A stretch of DNA of 64,000 nt from contig JAIUOP010000002.1 in assembly GCA_020161815.1 (NCBI GenBank), positions 62,001-126,000 on the forward strand, given 5' to 3'. A program made the position numbers and the translations under genes. The DNA comes from Actinomycetota bacterium (GTDB lineage Bacteria; Actinomycetota; Actinomycetes; Actinomycetales; Dermatophilaceae). Under the pieces are notes generated by a model. That model made no database searches and was not told where the DNA came from. It saw only the letters and a program-made list of their open reading frames with translations. Below, piece by piece: positions 52,216 to 62,503 of this stretch. Position 1 is the first letter of the stretch. Each line of letters starts with the position of its first letter.

Positions 52216-53429
52216 AGTTCTCCGACCTCGGCAACGACCTCTACTCGGGGAAGCGCTCGATCCCCGTCATCCCGCAGCGGCGGCGGTTCTACCTCGTGTC
52301 GCTCCTCGTCATGGCGATCGCCCTCCTCGGCCTGCTCGGCCGCGGGCTCAACCTGAGCCTGGAGTTCCGCGGTGGCTCGGAGTTCCGCGTCGCCACGACC
52401 AGCGCCCCGGCCAACTACGAGTCGCTGGCCCGCAAGGCCGTCACGGACACCGGTGAGGGCGGCTCGGCCAATGTGACCAAGCTCGGCACCGGCACCATCC
52501 GGGTGCAGACCGAGCGGCTCAGCGACCAGGCCAGCGCCACGGTCAAGGAGTCCCTGGCCTCGGCCTTCGGCGTGGCGCCCGACGAGGTCAGCGCGACCTT
52601 CATCGGTCCGTCGTGGGGTGCCTCGGTGAGCCAGAAGGCACTCCAGGCCCTGGTGATCTTCCTCCTCCTCGTCGCGCTCGTCATGGCGATCTACTTCCGC
52701 ACGTGGACGATGGCAGCCTCCGCGCTCATCGCCCTCGCCCACGACATGGTCATCACGATCGGCATCTACGCCCTCACCGGCTTCGAGGTCTCGCCGGCGA
52801 CGATGATCGGCTTCCTCACCGTCCTCGGCTACTCGATCTACGACACCGTCGTGGTCTTCGACAAGGTCCGGGAGAACACCGCCGAGGCCTTCGCCAACGG
52901 TCGGCAGAGCTACGGCGAGGCCGCGAACCTCGCGGTCAACCAGACCCTGGTCCGCTCGATCAACACCACCATGGTGGGCATCCTGCCGATCCTGGCGGTG
53001 CTCCTCGTCGGCGCCATCTGGCTCGGCCCGGGCGTCCTGCTCGACCTCTCCCTCGTCCTCTTCATCGGCCTCATCGTCGGCGCCTACAGCTCGATCTTCA
53101 TCGCCACGCCGCTGCTGGTCTCGCTGCGCGGCAAGGACCCCAAGGTCGTCGAGCTCGCCAAGCGGGCGGCCCGCTCGCAGGCGGCTCGTGCCAAGGCGGA
53201 GACGCGGAGTCCGGTGGCCACGGTGTCGACGGGAGCAGGTGTGCCCGCCGGGTCCGCCCCGACGGCGACCGGGTCCGACGTGCCGAGCCAGGCCACGGCA
53301 TACGCCGCTCCGGACGCGGGGGGTGCCGAGCCCGGGGAGGCCACGACGGGGACCGGACGCGCCGTGCACAAGTGGGCCCAGACCGGCCCGCGGAACCAGC
53401 CCAAGCGCACCCCGAAGTCACGCCGGTGA
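52212..53429 (+). CDS. secF: Protein translocase subunit SecF
   Basis: A 405-aa partner of SecD with six transmembrane helices. [12 protein letters not shown] starts the periplasmic domain, and [25 protein letters not shown] holds the conserved Asp residues. The C-terminal ~90 residues are a Pro/Ala/Thr-rich cytoplasmic tail ending in a basic stretch. The GTG at 52212 overlaps secD and the stop overlaps apt by GTGA. Confidence 0.95.
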   Translation: MKFSDLGNDLYSGKRSIPVIPQRRRFYLVSLLVMAIALLGLLGRGLNLSLEFRGGSEFRVATTSAPANYESLARKAVTDTGEGGSANVTKLGTGTIRVQTERLSDQASATVKESLASAFGVAPDEVSATFIGPSWGASVSQKALQALVIFLLLVALVMAIYFRTWTMAASALIALAHDMVITIGIYALTGFEVSPATMIGFLTVLGYSIYDTVVVFDKVRENTAEAFANGRQSYGEAANLAVNQTLVRSINTTMVGILPILAVLLVGAIWLGPGVLLDLSLVLFIGLIVGAYSSIFIATPLLVSLRGKDPKVVELAKRAARSQAARAKAETRSPVATVSTGAGVPAGSAPTATGSDVPSQATAYAAPDAGGAEPGEATTGTGRAVHKWAQTGPRNQPKRTPKSRR

Positions 53430-53965
53430 GCGCCTCGGCGGCAACGGACCTGGAGGCGCTCGTCACCGGTGTCCTGCGGGACATCCCGGACTTCCCGAAG
53501 CCCGGGGTGGTCTTCAAGGACATCACGCCGTTGCTGGCCGCGCCCGAGGCCTTCGCGGCCGTCATCGCGGACATGGCCGACCGGAACGAGGGCAGGATCG
53601 ACCTCGTCGCCGGGATCGAGGCCCGCGGCTTCGTGCTCGGGGCGGCCCTGGCGCATGCCATGGGCGTCGGCTTCATCCCCATCCGCAAGGCGGGCAAGCT
53701 CCCCGGGAGGACCGCCGCCATCTCCTACGACCTCGAGTACGGCTCGGCGACGATCGAGGTGCACGCCGACGACATCGCGCAGGGGCACCGGGTGCTCCTC
53801 GTCGACGACGTCCTCGCCACCGGCGGCACGGCCCTGGCCGCCTGGGACCTGCTGACCCACGTGGGCGCCGAGGTCACCGGCTTCGAGGTCGTGGTCGACC
53901 TCTCCTTCCTCGGCGGCCGGCAACGACTGGCCTCCCGGTCCGTGCACGCCATCCTCACCGTCTGA
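53426..53965 (+). CDS. apt: Adenine phosphoribosyltransferase
   Basis: A 179-aa purine salvage enzyme making AMP from adenine and [22 protein letters not shown] at the N-terminus, [14 protein letters not shown] and the PRPP-binding loop [14 protein letters not shown] are diagnostic. The GTG at 53426 overlaps the secF stop, so apt is the last gene of the yajC operon. relA follows 29 nt later on its own leaderless promoter. Confidence 0.95.
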   Translation: MSASAATDLEALVTGVLRDIPDFPKPGVVFKDITPLLAAPEAFAAVIADMADRNEGRIDLVAGIEARGFVLGAALAHAMGVGFIPIRKAGKLPGRTAAISYDLEYGSATIEVHADDIAQGHRVLLVDDVLATGGTALAAWDLLTHVGAEVTGFEVVVDLSFLGGRQRLASRSVHAILTV

Positions 53966-53982
53966 GAGTCGGAGTAGGTCAC

Positions 53983-53988
53983 TACACT
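53983..53988 (+). promoter_or_regulatory. Leaderless -10 box of relA
   Basis: TACACT is followed by exactly 6 nt and the relA ATG, in the 29-nt gap after apt. No ribosome-binding site is present. Confidence 0.6.
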
Positions 53989-53994
53989 CCCTCC

Positions 53995-56304
53995 ATGACC
54001 GAGGACACCACCCAGATCCCGCTTCCCGGCGGTGGTTCCTCGAGTCGCGCCCGGGCCAGGGCGCGGCTGGCCTTCTTCGGCGGGGTGCGCGAGCCCTCCA
54101 ACCCCGTCCTCGAGCCGCTGCTCCAGATCGTGCGCGCCACGCACCCCAAGGCGGACGTCGCCGTCATCGAGCGCGCGTATGCCGTGGCCGAGCGTGCCCA
54201 TGAGGGCCAGATGCGCAAGAGCGGGGACGCCTACATCACCCACCCGCTCGCCGTGACCACGATCCTCGCCGAGCTCGGGATGACCCCGCCCACGCTGGCC
54301 GCGGCGCTGCTGCACGACACGGTGGAGGACACGGCATACGACCTCACCCAACTCGAGAAGGACTTCGGGAGCGAGATCGCCGGCCTCGTCGACGGGGTGA
54401 CCAAGCTCGACAAGGTGACCTACGGCGCGGCCGCCCAGGCCGAGACGGTCCGCAAGATGGTCGTGGCCATGGCGCGCGACATCCGGGTCCTGGTGATCAA
54501 ACTCGCCGACCGGCTGCACAACGCCCGGACCTGGCGCTACGTCAGCCGCGAGTCGGCCCAGCGCAAGGCCAAGGAGACGCTCGAGATCTATGCGCCGCTG
54601 GCGCACCGGCTCGGGATGAACACGATCAAGTGGGAACTGGAGGACCTCTCCTTCCAGACGCTCTACCCCAAGGTCTACGACGAGATCGTCCGGATGGTCG
54701 CCGAGCGGGCCCCGGCGCGCGAGGAGTACCTCGCCGGCGTGCGCGACCAGGTCGGCGCGGACCTGCGCGAGGCCAAGATCAAGGCCACCGTCACCGGGCG
54801 CCCCAAGCACTACTACTCCGTGTACCAGAAGATGGTCCACGGGGGTCGGGAGTTCGACCAGATCTACGACCTGGTGGCGGTCCGGGTGCTCGTGGAGACG
54901 GTCCGCGACTGCTATGCCGCACTCGGTGCGATGCACGCGCGATGGAACCCGGTGCCGGGCCGGTTCAAGGACTACATCGCGATGCCGAAGTTCAACATGT
55001 ACCAATCGCTCCACACCACGGTCATCGGCCCGGGCGGGAAGCCGGTGGAGATCCAGATCCGGACGCACACGATGCACCGGCGCGCGGAGTACGGCGTGGC
55101 GGCCCACTGGAAGTACAAGGAGGAGGGCCTGGCCGGGGCGACCGGACCATCGGCCCGCAGCGGCAGCACCTCCGCCAACGACATGGCCTGGCTGCGCCAG
55201 CTCCTGGACTGGCAGCAGGAGACCTCGGACCCGGGGGAGTTCCTCGAGTCGCTCCGCTTCGAGATCAACGCCCGTGAGGTCTACGTCTTCACGCCCAAGG
55301 GCCAGCTGGTCGGCCTGCCCGCCGGGGCCACCCCCGTCGACTTCGCGTATGCCGTGCACACCGAGGTGGGCCACCACTGCATCGGGGCCCGCGTCAACGG
55401 TCGCCTCGTGCCGCTGGAGTCCACGTTGGACAACGGCGACGTCGTCGAGGTGCTGACCTCGCGGGCCGACACCGCCGGACCGTCGCGGGACTGGCTGCAC
55501 TTCGTGAAGTCGGCGCGGGCCCGGCACAAGATCAAGCAGTGGTTCTCCAAGGAGCGCCGCGAGGAGATGGTCGAGGCGGGCAAGGACGCCCTGGCCAAGA
55601 CGACCCGCAAGAAGGGCATGCCGCTGCACCGGCTCGCCACGGTGGAGTCCCTGACCGGAGTCGCCGAGGAGCTGCGACTCATCGACATCGACGGCCTCTA
55701 CGCCGCGATCGGTGAGGGCCACGTCTCGGCGCAGCACGTCGTCAGCCGGCTGATGGCCGCGCTCGGCGGCGAGGACGGGTCGGGGGAGGACCTCGCCGAC
55801 ACCGCGGTGCCCACGCACGTGGGGGCGCGCCGGTCGCGCACCGGCGACCCCGGTGTCGTCGTCAAGGGCATGTCGGACGTGTGGGTCAAGCTCGCCCGGT
55901 GCTGCACGCCCGTGCCCGGTGACGAGATCATCGGCTTCATCACCCGCGGCAACGGCGTGTCCATCCACCGCCGGGCCTGCACCAACGCCGACTCGCTGCT
56001 CACCCAGCCCGAGAAGATCATCGACGTCGAGTGGGCGCCGACGGCGGGCAGCGTCTTCCTGGTGCAGCTCATCGTCGAGGCCCTCGACCGGTCCCGGCTG
56101 CTCTCCGACGTGACCCGGGTGCTCTCCGACGGCGGGGTGAACATCCTCTCGGCGTCGGTGCACACCTCACGGGACCGGGTGGCCGTCCTGCGGTTCACCT
56201 TCGAGATGGGCGATCCCGGACACCTCGACCACGTCATCCGCTCGGTGCGCCGCGTCGACGGCGTGATCGACGCCCGCCGCGACAGTGGAGGCACCTCGGC
56301 CTGA
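53995..56304 (+). CDS. relA: Bifunctional (p)ppGpp synthetase/hydrolase RelA/SpoT
   Basis: A 769-aa stringent response enzyme. The HD hydrolase domain (about residues 45-200) keeps LLHDTVEDT, so hydrolysis should be active. The synthetase domain (about 250-365) has [14 protein letters not shown] and [21 protein letters not shown]; the RFKD form is typical of bifunctional enzymes. TGS (about 420-485) begins [24 protein letters not shown], a conserved zinc-finger region contains [15 protein letters not shown], and an ACT domain ends the protein. It has its own leaderless promoter, so translation would not need a Shine-Dalgarno. Confidence 0.97.
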   Translation: MTEDTTQIPLPGGGSSSRARARARLAFFGGVREPSNPVLEPLLQIVRATHPKADVAVIERAYAVAERAHEGQMRKSGDAYITHPLAVTTILAELGMTPPTLAAALLHDTVEDTAYDLTQLEKDFGSEIAGLVDGVTKLDKVTYGAAAQAETVRKMVVAMARDIRVLVIKLADRLHNARTWRYVSRESAQRKAKETLEIYAPLAHRLGMNTIKWELEDLSFQTLYPKVYDEIVRMVAERAPAREEYLAGVRDQVGADLREAKIKATVTGRPKHYYSVYQKMVHGGREFDQIYDLVAVRVLVETVRDCYAALGAMHARWNPVPGRFKDYIAMPKFNMYQSLHTTVIGPGGKPVEIQIRTHTMHRRAEYGVAAHWKYKEEGLAGATGPSARSGSTSANDMAWLRQLLDWQQETSDPGEFLESLRFEINAREVYVFTPKGQLVGLPAGATPVDFAYAVHTEVGHHCIGARVNGRLVPLESTLDNGDVVEVLTSRADTAGPSRDWLHFVKSARARHKIKQWFSKERREEMVEAGKDALAKTTRKKGMPLHRLATVESLTGVAEELRLIDIDGLYAAIGEGHVSAQHVVSRLMAALGGEDGSGEDLADTAVPTHVGARRSRTGDPGVVVKGMSDVWVKLARCCTPVPGDEIIGFITRGNGVSIHRRACTNADSLLTQPEKIIDVEWAPTAGSVFLVQLIVEALDRSRLLSDVTRVLSDGGVNILSASVHTSRDRVAVLRFTFEMGDPGHLDHVIRSVRRVDGVIDARRDSGGTSA

Positions 56305-56317
56305 GCGGCGTCAGCCT

Positions 56318-56345
56318 CCGGACGTGGCGCAGTGCGCCCGTCCGG
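56318..56345. terminator. Bidirectional terminator between relA and the DUF349 gene
   Basis: CCGGACG (56318-56324) pairs with CGTCCGG (56339-56345), continuing through an inner GGCGC/GCGCC stem (56326-56330 with 56334-56338) after a 1-nt bulge. It lies between convergent genes. Confidence 0.7.
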
Positions 56346-56369
56346 ACCCCGGACGCGTCGGTGCGCCTG

Positions 56370-57728
56370 TCAGCCGCCGAACTCGTCGAGACCGGCCCGT
56401 GCCTGCGCCAGCCACTGCTCCTGGGCCTGGATCCGCGACGTGAGGTCGGCCACCTTGGCGGCACTGCCCTTGGCCTCGGCCTTGGCCAGGTCGTCCCGGA
56501 GCGTGGCGAGCGACGACTCCAGCTGGGTGACCATGGAGTTGGCGCGTGCGGCCACCTCCGGGTTGCTGGCCTTCCACTTCTTCTCCTCGGCCTCGCGGAC
56601 CGCGGTCTCGACGCGGCGCATGGCCTTCTCGACGCGCTCGATGTCCGCGCGGGGGACCTTCCCCGCCCGGTCCCAGCGGTCCTGGATGCTGCGCAGGGCC
56701 GTCTTGGCGGCGTCGAGGTCGGTGATCGGGAGCAGGGCGTCGGCCTCGACGAGGAGGGCCTCCTTGACGGCCAGGTTGGCGCGGAAGCTCTCGTCCTCGG
56801 CGGCTGCGACCGCGTCCTTGGCGGTGAAGAAGGCGTCCTGGGCGGCGCGGAAGCGCTCCCAGAGGGCGTCGTCATCGCCTCGGCTCGCTCGACCGGCCTG
56901 GCGCCACTGGTCCATGAGGTTCTTGAACGCGCGGGCGCTGGGGGCCCAGTCGGTGCTCGTCGAGAGCTGCTCGGCCTCGGCGACGAGCTTCTCCTTGGTG
57001 GCCCGTGCGGCGCCGCGGGTCTCGTCGAGATGGGCGAAGTGGGACTTGCGGGCCTTGTCGAAGGAGTTGCGGGCGTGGCTGAAGCGCTGCCACAGGGCGT
57101 TCTCGGTCGGCTTGTCGATCTTGGCGCCCCCGCGCTGCTGCTGCTTCCACGTGTCGAGGAGCTCACGCATGCGCTCGCCGCTGCGCTTCCACTGGATCGA
57201 GGCCTCGGGCTGGGCGGCGATCTGCTCGGCCTCGGCGACGACCTGCTCCCGCGCGGCGACGGCCTCGGCGCGGGCCTGGGCGCGACGCGCCTGCTCCTCG
57301 GCACGCTTGGTGGCCAGGGCCTCATCGACCGCGGTGAGCTGGGCGTCGAGGCCGGGCAGGTCACCGACGACACGGGCGTCGGCGACCTGGGTGCGCAGCG
57401 TCGCCAGGGCGTCGGCGATCTCCTTGGCGGGGACCTCGGGGTTGGCCACCCGGGCCGTGAGGAGGTCGGCGAGCCCGCGCAGCTCGTCGTACTTGCGGGC
57501 GAAGTACTGCAACGCCTCTTCGGGTGTGGCGCCCGGGTAGGACCCGACCTCGCGCTCCTCGTCACCGACGGTGACGAACACGGTGCCGGCCTCGTCGACC
57601 CGGCCGAAACGGGCCGACTCCGAGTGGGACGGCGCTGCGGGCGCGACCGGGTGGGGTCGGGCCGCCATGCGTGAAGCCAGCGCGGCAGGGCTGGGGATGG
57701 CGCTCGGGGTGGGGGGCTGGTCGGTCAC
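56370..57728 (-). CDS. DUF349 domain-containing protein
   Basis: A 452-aa protein rich in Ala, Glu, Arg and Lys and almost wholly helical after residue 75. It contains several DUF349 repeats, each with a W-x-R/K pattern (ELLDTWKQQQR, NALWQRFSHARNSF, NLMDQWRQAGRA, ALWERFRAAQDAFF, SIQDRWDRAGKVPR). The function is unknown; the shape suggests a coiled-coil scaffold. It starts at a GTG 3 nt after the stop of the cyclophilin gene, so they form one operon. Confidence 0.88.
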   Translation of the reverse strand: MTDQPPTPSAIPSPAALASRMAARPHPVAPAAPSHSESARFGRVDEAGTVFVTVGDEEREVGSYPGATPEEALQYFARKYDELRGLADLLTARVANPEVPAKEIADALATLRTQVADARVVGDLPGLDAQLTAVDEALATKRAEEQARRAQARAEAVAAREQVVAEAEQIAAQPEASIQWKRSGERMRELLDTWKQQQRGGAKIDKPTENALWQRFSHARNSFDKARKSHFAHLDETRGAARATKEKLVAEAEQLSTSTDWAPSARAFKNLMDQWRQAGRASRGDDDALWERFRAAQDAFFTAKDAVAAAEDESFRANLAVKEALLVEADALLPITDLDAAKTALRSIQDRWDRAGKVPRADIERVEKAMRRVETAVREAEEKKWKASNPEVAARANSMVTQLESSLATLRDDLAKAEAKGSAAKVADLTSRIQAQEQWLAQARAGLDEFGG

Positions 57729-57731
57729 GGC

Positions 57732-58514
57732 TCAGGCCTTCTTCTCGGTGACAGCAACGCGCAGGATGCTGATGGGTGCCGCAGGGACACCGTCGGTCGT
57801 GCTCGCGCCTCCGGCGATTCCTTCGGCCACGATCCTGTCGACAATATCCAACCCTGACACCACCTGTCCGAAGACCGAGTATCCCGCCGGGTCGGGCAGG
57901 GTCGTCCTCGCGTCCACGAAGAAGAACTGTCCGCCATTGCCCGTGGTGGGGTCGTTGGTGCGCGCCATGGCGACCTGGCCGCGCTGGTAGACCCCGTCCT
58001 TGGGGGCGTTCTCGACGGCGAAGCCGTAGCCGGGGGTGCCCTGACCGGTGCCGGTCGGGTCGCCGCACTGCAGCACGGTCGCGCCCCCGGAGCGGAGCAG
58101 TCGGTGGCAGGGCGAGTTGAGCCAGTAGTCCGCGCGGGCGAGCTGGATGAAGCTCGCCACCGCCTGCGGGGCCGCCGCGCCGTCGAGGTCGACGACGATG
58201 TCACCACAGTTCGTCGTCAGGGTGGCCGTCCAGGTCGTGCCGGCGGCCAGGGCGGCATCGGGAAGGCTGAGCTGGGCGCCGGTGCCGGGCACCGGCGGTG
58301 GGGTCGTGCAGCCGGCGGCGTTGGTGCGCACTCCGGGGTCGACCCTGGAGAAGGCGCCCCCGAGGGCGGCGAGCACGAGGACGACGACCAGGACCGTCCC
58401 CAGGATCGTGCCGAGGTGGGACAGGCGGGCTCGGTCCGCGGCCTGTCGACTCAGGCCCGCCTGCTGCTTCTCGTAGCGACGGCGGGCGCGTGCGCGCTCC
58501 TGCTGCTTGGTCAT
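57732..58514 (-). CDS. Membrane-anchored cyclophilin-type peptidylprolyl isomerase
   Basis: A 260-aa protein with a basic cytoplasmic N-terminus (KQQERARARRRYEKQQ), one transmembrane helix (LGTILGTVLVVVLVLAALGG) and an extracytoplasmic cyclophilin domain (about residues 95-258). VASFIQLARADYW, CHRLL, GTPGYGFAVEN and GNGGQFFFVD are the cyclophilin landmarks, but several active-site residues differ from classical forms. It probably helps fold exported proteins. The position between relA and hisS is conserved in actinobacteria. Confidence 0.9.
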   Translation of the reverse strand: MTKQQERARARRRYEKQQAGLSRQAADRARLSHLGTILGTVLVVVLVLAALGGAFSRVDPGVRTNAAGCTTPPPVPGTGAQLSLPDAALAAGTTWTATLTTNCGDIVVDLDGAAAPQAVASFIQLARADYWLNSPCHRLLRSGGATVLQCGDPTGTGQGTPGYGFAVENAPKDGVYQRGQVAMARTNDPTTGNGGQFFFVDARTTLPDPAGYSVFGQVVSGLDIVDRIVAEGIAGGASTTDGVPAAPISILRVAVTEKKA

Positions 58515-58584
58515 CGGTCCTTCTCCACGGAGGGGGTGGTCGCGTGCAGTCTAGGCAAGGGCGCAGTGACTAGGCTTGCTGCCC

Positions 58585-59280
58585 GTGCTCGCCGTTGCCT
58601 TCCCTGCCGCCGCCTTCGCGACGAACTGCTATGTCCTCGCCCCGGGCCCGGGGGAGGAGTGCGTCATCGTCGACCCCGGCATCGGCGTCGAGGACACCGT
58701 GCGCGAGGTCCTGGCCGAGCACCGGCTCAAGCCGGTGGCGGTCCTGCTGACCCACGGCCACCTCGACCACGTCTACAGCGTGACGCCGGTCTGCGGAGGC
58801 GACACCGCGGCATACATCCATGCCGATGATCGCTACCGGCTCCAGGACCCCCTGGCGATGATCGGACCGGCGATGCTGGCGATGATGGAGCAGGAGTTCG
58901 GCCAACGCGCCACCTGGCGCAGCCCGGATCGGGTCGTCGAGGTCACCGACCGGCAGCAGCTGATGCTCGCCGGGCTCCCGATCGAGGTGCTCCATGCCCC
59001 CGGCCACACCGAGGGATCGGTCATGTTCGACATCGACGCCCTCCCGGACGGCCTCGACGCCGGGGAGGAGCTCACCCGCACCGTGGTCTCGGGCGACGTG
59101 CTCTTCGCCGGCTCGATCGGGCGCACCGACCTGCCCGGCGGCTCCGCCGAGGCCATGACCCGGTCGCTGCGGGAGGTCGTCCTGCCGCTGCCCGACTCCT
59201 CCTTGGTCCTGACCGGGCACGGCCCCGCGACCACCCTGCGCCGCGAGCGCGCCACCAACCCCTACCTGCAAGGACTCTGA
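58585..59280 (+). CDS. MBL fold metallo-hydrolase (glyoxalase II-like)
   Basis: A 231-aa metallo-beta-lactamase-fold protein. The metal motif is LLTHGHLDHVY, with further ligands in HAPGHTEGS, SGDVLFAGSIGRTD and LTGHGP. This layout is close to glyoxalase II, though the thiol-ester substrate in a mycothiol organism is uncertain. The GTG at 58585 fits a -10 box TAGGCT (58571-58576) 8 nt upstream; a TTG 9 nt earlier is possible. hisS starts 4 nt after its stop, so they are co-transcribed. Confidence 0.9.
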   Translation: MLAVAFPAAAFATNCYVLAPGPGEECVIVDPGIGVEDTVREVLAEHRLKPVAVLLTHGHLDHVYSVTPVCGGDTAAYIHADDRYRLQDPLAMIGPAMLAMMEQEFGQRATWRSPDRVVEVTDRQQLMLAGLPIEVLHAPGHTEGSVMFDIDALPDGLDAGEELTRTVVSGDVLFAGSIGRTDLPGGSAEAMTRSLREVVLPLPDSSLVLTGHGPATTLRRERATNPYLQGL

Positions 59281-59284
59281 TCCC

Positions 59285-60649
59285 ATGGCGACCAAGGTCA
59301 CCCCGATCTCCGGCTTCCCCGAGCTGCTCCCGCGCGAGCGGATCGCCGAGCAGCACGTGCTCGACGTCGTGCGGCGCACCTTCGAGCTGCACGGGTATGC
59401 CGGCATCGAGACGCGCGCGGTCGAGCCCGTCGAGCGACTCCTCGGCAAGGGGGGCGACGCCGACAAGGAGATCTATGCCGTCTCCCGCCTCGCGGGCGCG
59501 GTCGCCGACGGCCGCGGCGGCGGTGCCGGCTCCGGCGGTGAGGCCGCGCTGGGGCTGCACTTCGACCTCACCGTCCCCTTCGCTCGCTACGTCCTCGAGA
59601 ACGCCGGCAAGCTGACCTTCCCGTTCCGCCGCTACCAGATCCAGAAGTCCTGGCGGGGTGAGCGCCCCCAGGAGGGTCGCTTCCGTGAGTTCACCCAGGC
59701 CGACATCGACGTCGTCGACGTGGGCTCGCTCGCACCGCACTTCGAGGCGGAGATGCCCCTGGTCATCGCCGAGGTCTTCGAGCAGCTGCCGGTGGGGGAC
59801 TTCCGGGTGCGCGTCAACAACCGCAAGATCCCGCAGGGCTTCTACCTCGGCATCGGCCTGACCGACGTGGTGACCACGCTGCGCATCGTCGACAAGCTCG
59901 ACAAGGTCGGCGCCGACGCGGTCCGGACCATGCTCGTCGACGCCGGCGCGAGCGGTGAGCAGGCAGAGCAGTGCCTGGCCCTGGCCCGGATCTGCACCCC
60001 CGATGGGACCTTCGCCGAGCGGGTGCGGGCGCTCGGGGTCTCCCACCCGCACCTCGAGGAGGGCCTGCAGATCCTCACCGACGTGATGGCGGCGGCCGCA
60101 GCGGCCACCGCGCCGGGACGGGTCGTCGCCGACCTGTCGGTGGCGCGGGGCCTGGACTACTACACCGGCACGGTCTACGAGACCCAGGTCGCGGGCTTCG
60201 AGTCCTGGGGCTCGGTCGCCGGCGGTGGACGCTACGACTCCCTGGCCGCCGACGACCGGACGACCTACCCGGGGGTGGGCATCTCCATCGGCGTGACCCG
60301 CCTGGTGCAGCTGCTCATCGCCAAGCGCGGCCTCACCGCCTCGCGGTCCACGCCGGCGGCCGTCCTCGTGGCCGTCTCGGCCGAGGAGGAGCGCCCCGCC
60401 TCGTTGGCCGTCGCGACGGCCCTGCGGGCGCGCGGCATCCCGTGCGAGGTGGCCCCCGCGGCCGACCGGTTCGGCAAGCAGATCCGGTATGCCGACCGGC
60501 GCGGCATCCCGTACGTCTGGTTCCCGGGTGCGGCCGAGGACGGCGGTGACCAGGTCAAGGACATCCGTTCCGGGGCGCAGAGCGACGCCCGCGCCGAGGC
60601 GTGGGAGTGCCCGCCCGAGGACCTGCGCCCGGCGCTGGTCACGGCGTGA
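59285..60649 (+). CDS. hisS: Histidine-tRNA ligase
   Basis: A 454-aa class II synthetase. Motif 2 is RYQIQKSWRGERPQEGRFREF, the histidine-specific loop is GRVVADLSVARGLDYYTGTV, and motif 3 is GVGISIGVTRLV. An anticodon-binding domain fills about residues 355-450. An Gly-rich insertion (DGRGGGAGSGGEAAL) near residue 80 lengthens the N-terminal part compared with E. coli HisS. It overlaps the convergent membrane gene by 11 nt. Confidence 0.96.
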   Translation: MATKVTPISGFPELLPRERIAEQHVLDVVRRTFELHGYAGIETRAVEPVERLLGKGGDADKEIYAVSRLAGAVADGRGGGAGSGGEAALGLHFDLTVPFARYVLENAGKLTFPFRRYQIQKSWRGERPQEGRFREFTQADIDVVDVGSLAPHFEAEMPLVIAEVFEQLPVGDFRVRVNNRKIPQGFYLGIGLTDVVTTLRIVDKLDKVGADAVRTMLVDAGASGEQAEQCLALARICTPDGTFAERVRALGVSHPHLEEGLQILTDVMAAAAAATAPGRVVADLSVARGLDYYTGTVYETQVAGFESWGSVAGGGRYDSLAADDRTTYPGVGISIGVTRLVQLLIAKRGLTASRSTPAAVLVAVSAEEERPASLAVATALRARGIPCEVAPAADRFGKQIRYADRRGIPYVWFPGAAEDGGDQVKDIRSGAQSDARAEAWECPPEDLRPALVTA

Positions 60650-61253
60650 CGCGAGGCGGGCGCAGGCCCGCCGCCCGCAGCTCCAGCGAGCCCAGCTCCC
60701 GGATCAGGCGCGCGTCCCGTCGCCGCCAGGCCCCCACCGGGTCATCGGTGATGCGCGCGAGCACGTGCATGGGTTGGGTGGTCATCGCGCGGAGAGCGAA
60801 CAGGTCGAGGTCGGCGTCGGCGTCGACGAGATGACGGGCGGCGGTGGTGCGGCGCACGAAGCGGCCACGGGCCAGGGCCCAGGCGCCCGCGACGAGGAGG
60901 ATGGGGACCAGCGCCGTCGTCCACCCCAGGACGAGGGCGAGGCGCTCGACGGCGGCCACGAGGTCGCGTCCGGTGGTGGCCAGGTCCGTCCCGGTGCCGG
61001 CGGCCGTGCGGAACGGCTCCGCGACCCGGTCACCGAGGACCGGCAGGTCGTCCACCGATGTCGCCGCCCGGGTCATCGTGTCCCCGAATCCCTCACCCGC
61101 CGCGGTCAGCCGGCGTCCGGGTCCGGCCAGGGCGAGCGTCTGGGCGTGGACCAGTCGTCCGGCCCACGCCCACAGCACGCACCAGAGCACGACGCCGGCG
61201 TCACTGGCCACCTGCAGGGCCCGGCGGGCGGGGAGCTGGGCATAGAACGTCAT
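60639..61253 (-). CDS. Hypothetical two-helix membrane protein
   Basis: A 204-aa protein with a transmembrane segment near residues 18-32 (AGVVLWCVLWAWAGRLV) and another near 108-128 (LALVLGWTTALVPILLVAGAWAL). The ~75 residues between would be extracytoplasmic, and the C-terminal 70 residues are basic and cytoplasmic. I do not recognise a family. It overlaps hisS by 11 nt and is divergent from ald. Confidence 0.75.
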   Translation of the reverse strand: MTFYAQLPARRALQVASDAGVVLWCVLWAWAGRLVHAQTLALAGPGRRLTAAGEGFGDTMTRAATSVDDLPVLGDRVAEPFRTAAGTGTDLATTGRDLVAAVERLALVLGWTTALVPILLVAGAWALARGRFVRRTTAARHLVDADADLDLFALRAMTTQPMHVLARITDDPVGAWRRRDARLIRELGSLELRAAGLRPPRVTP

Positions 61254-61320
61254 GACGTCGGCCTTTCCGGGTCCACGAACTCACGCCCTGACAGGGCATG
61301 GACCCATAGAGTGGCATTTC

Positions 61321-61360
61321 GGGCCGGTCATCGGCCTCCGGCCCGGCTCGCATGCCGGGC
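61321..61360 (+). promoter_or_regulatory. Two mutually exclusive hairpins in the ald leader
   Basis: GGGCCGG (61321-61327) can pair with CCGGCCC (61338-61344), and GCCCGGC (61341-61347) with GCCGGGC (61354-61360). The two share 61341-61344, so only one can form at a time. They lie between a plausible -10 box TAGAGT (61307-61312) and the ald start. Confidence 0.4.
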
Positions 61361-61387
61361 GGTCCTTCGAGTCCGAGGACGGTCAGC

Positions 61388-62503
61388 GTGAAGATCGGGG
61401 TACCCCGCGAGGTCAAGAACAACGAATTCCGGGTCGGGATCACGCCGGTCGGGGTCCGGGAGCTGGTCGACCACGGCCACACCGTCCTCATCGAGAAGGA
61501 CGCCGGTGTGGGCTCCTCGATCGTCGACGCCGACTACGTCGCCCAGGGCGCGCAGATCGTCGACGACGCCGACGAGGTCTGGGGCCGGGCCGACATGGTG
61601 ATGAAGGTCAAGGAGCCGATCGAGGCCGAGTACCACCGCCTCCGCGAGGGCCTGGTCCTGTTCACCTACCTCCACCTCGCCGCCGACGAGCCCCTGACGC
61701 GTGAGCTGGTCGACACCAAGGTCACGTCGATCGCCTACGAGACGGTCCAGCTGCCCTCCGGCATGCTGCCCCTGCTCTACCCGATGTCCGAGGTCGCCGG
61801 CTGCCTGGCACCGCAGGTCGGGGCCCACGCGCTCATGCGCGCCAACGGCGGTCGCGGCGTACTCATGGGCGGCGTCGGCGGCGTCGCCAACGCCAAGGTC
61901 GTCGTCCTCGGCGCCGGCGTCGCGGGCCAGAACGCAGCCAACATCGCCCTCGGTATGGGTGCCGAGGTCACCATGCTCGACACCGACCTCGACAAGCTGC
62001 GGATGAGCTTCTGGCGCTACGACAACCGCGTGCGGCAGATCGCGTCGTCCTCACTGACCGTGCGCGAGGAGGTCCTGCGGGCCGACCTGGTCATCGGCAC
62101 CGTCCTCATCCCCGGGGCGAAGGCGCCCAAGCTGGTCACCGAGGCCATGGTCGCCGAGATGAAGCCGGGCTCGGTGCTCGTCGACGTCTCCATCGACCAG
62201 GGCGGCTGCTTCGAGGGTTCGCGCCCCACGACGCACGCGGACCCGACCTTCCCCGTGCACAACTCGCTCTACTACTGCGTCGCGAACATGCCCGGTGCGG
62301 TTCCCCACACCTCCACCTGGGCGCTGACCAATGCCACCCTTCCGTATGCCGTGAAGCTGGCCGACCGTGGGTGGCGCGATGCGCTCGCCGCCGACCCGGG
62401 CCTGGCCAAGGGGCTGAACACGCACGCCGGCCGCATCACCTACGCCGCGGTCGCGGACGCCTTCGGCATGGACTCGGTCCCGGTCGAGGAGGCGCTGTCC
62501 TGA
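61388..62503 (+). CDS. ald: Alanine dehydrogenase
   Basis: A 371-aa NAD-dependent enzyme interconverting L-alanine and pyruvate plus ammonia. [20 protein letters not shown] is the N-terminal signature with substrate-binding Arg and nearby Lys (MVMKVKEP), [19 protein letters not shown] is the NAD site, and the active-site segment [22 protein letters not shown] is complete. The GTG at 61388 follows GAGGACGG. It ends in a CTGA overlap with xerD. Confidence 0.96.
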   Translation: MKIGVPREVKNNEFRVGITPVGVRELVDHGHTVLIEKDAGVGSSIVDADYVAQGAQIVDDADEVWGRADMVMKVKEPIEAEYHRLREGLVLFTYLHLAADEPLTRELVDTKVTSIAYETVQLPSGMLPLLYPMSEVAGCLAPQVGAHALMRANGGRGVLMGGVGGVANAKVVVLGAGVAGQNAANIALGMGAEVTMLDTDLDKLRMSFWRYDNRVRQIASSSLTVREEVLRADLVIGTVLIPGAKAPKLVTEAMVAEMKPGSVLVDVSIDQGGCFEGSRPTTHADPTFPVHNSLYYCVANMPGAVPHTSTWALTNATLPYAVKLADRGWRDALAADPGLAKGLNTHAGRITYAAVADAFGMDSVPVEEALS

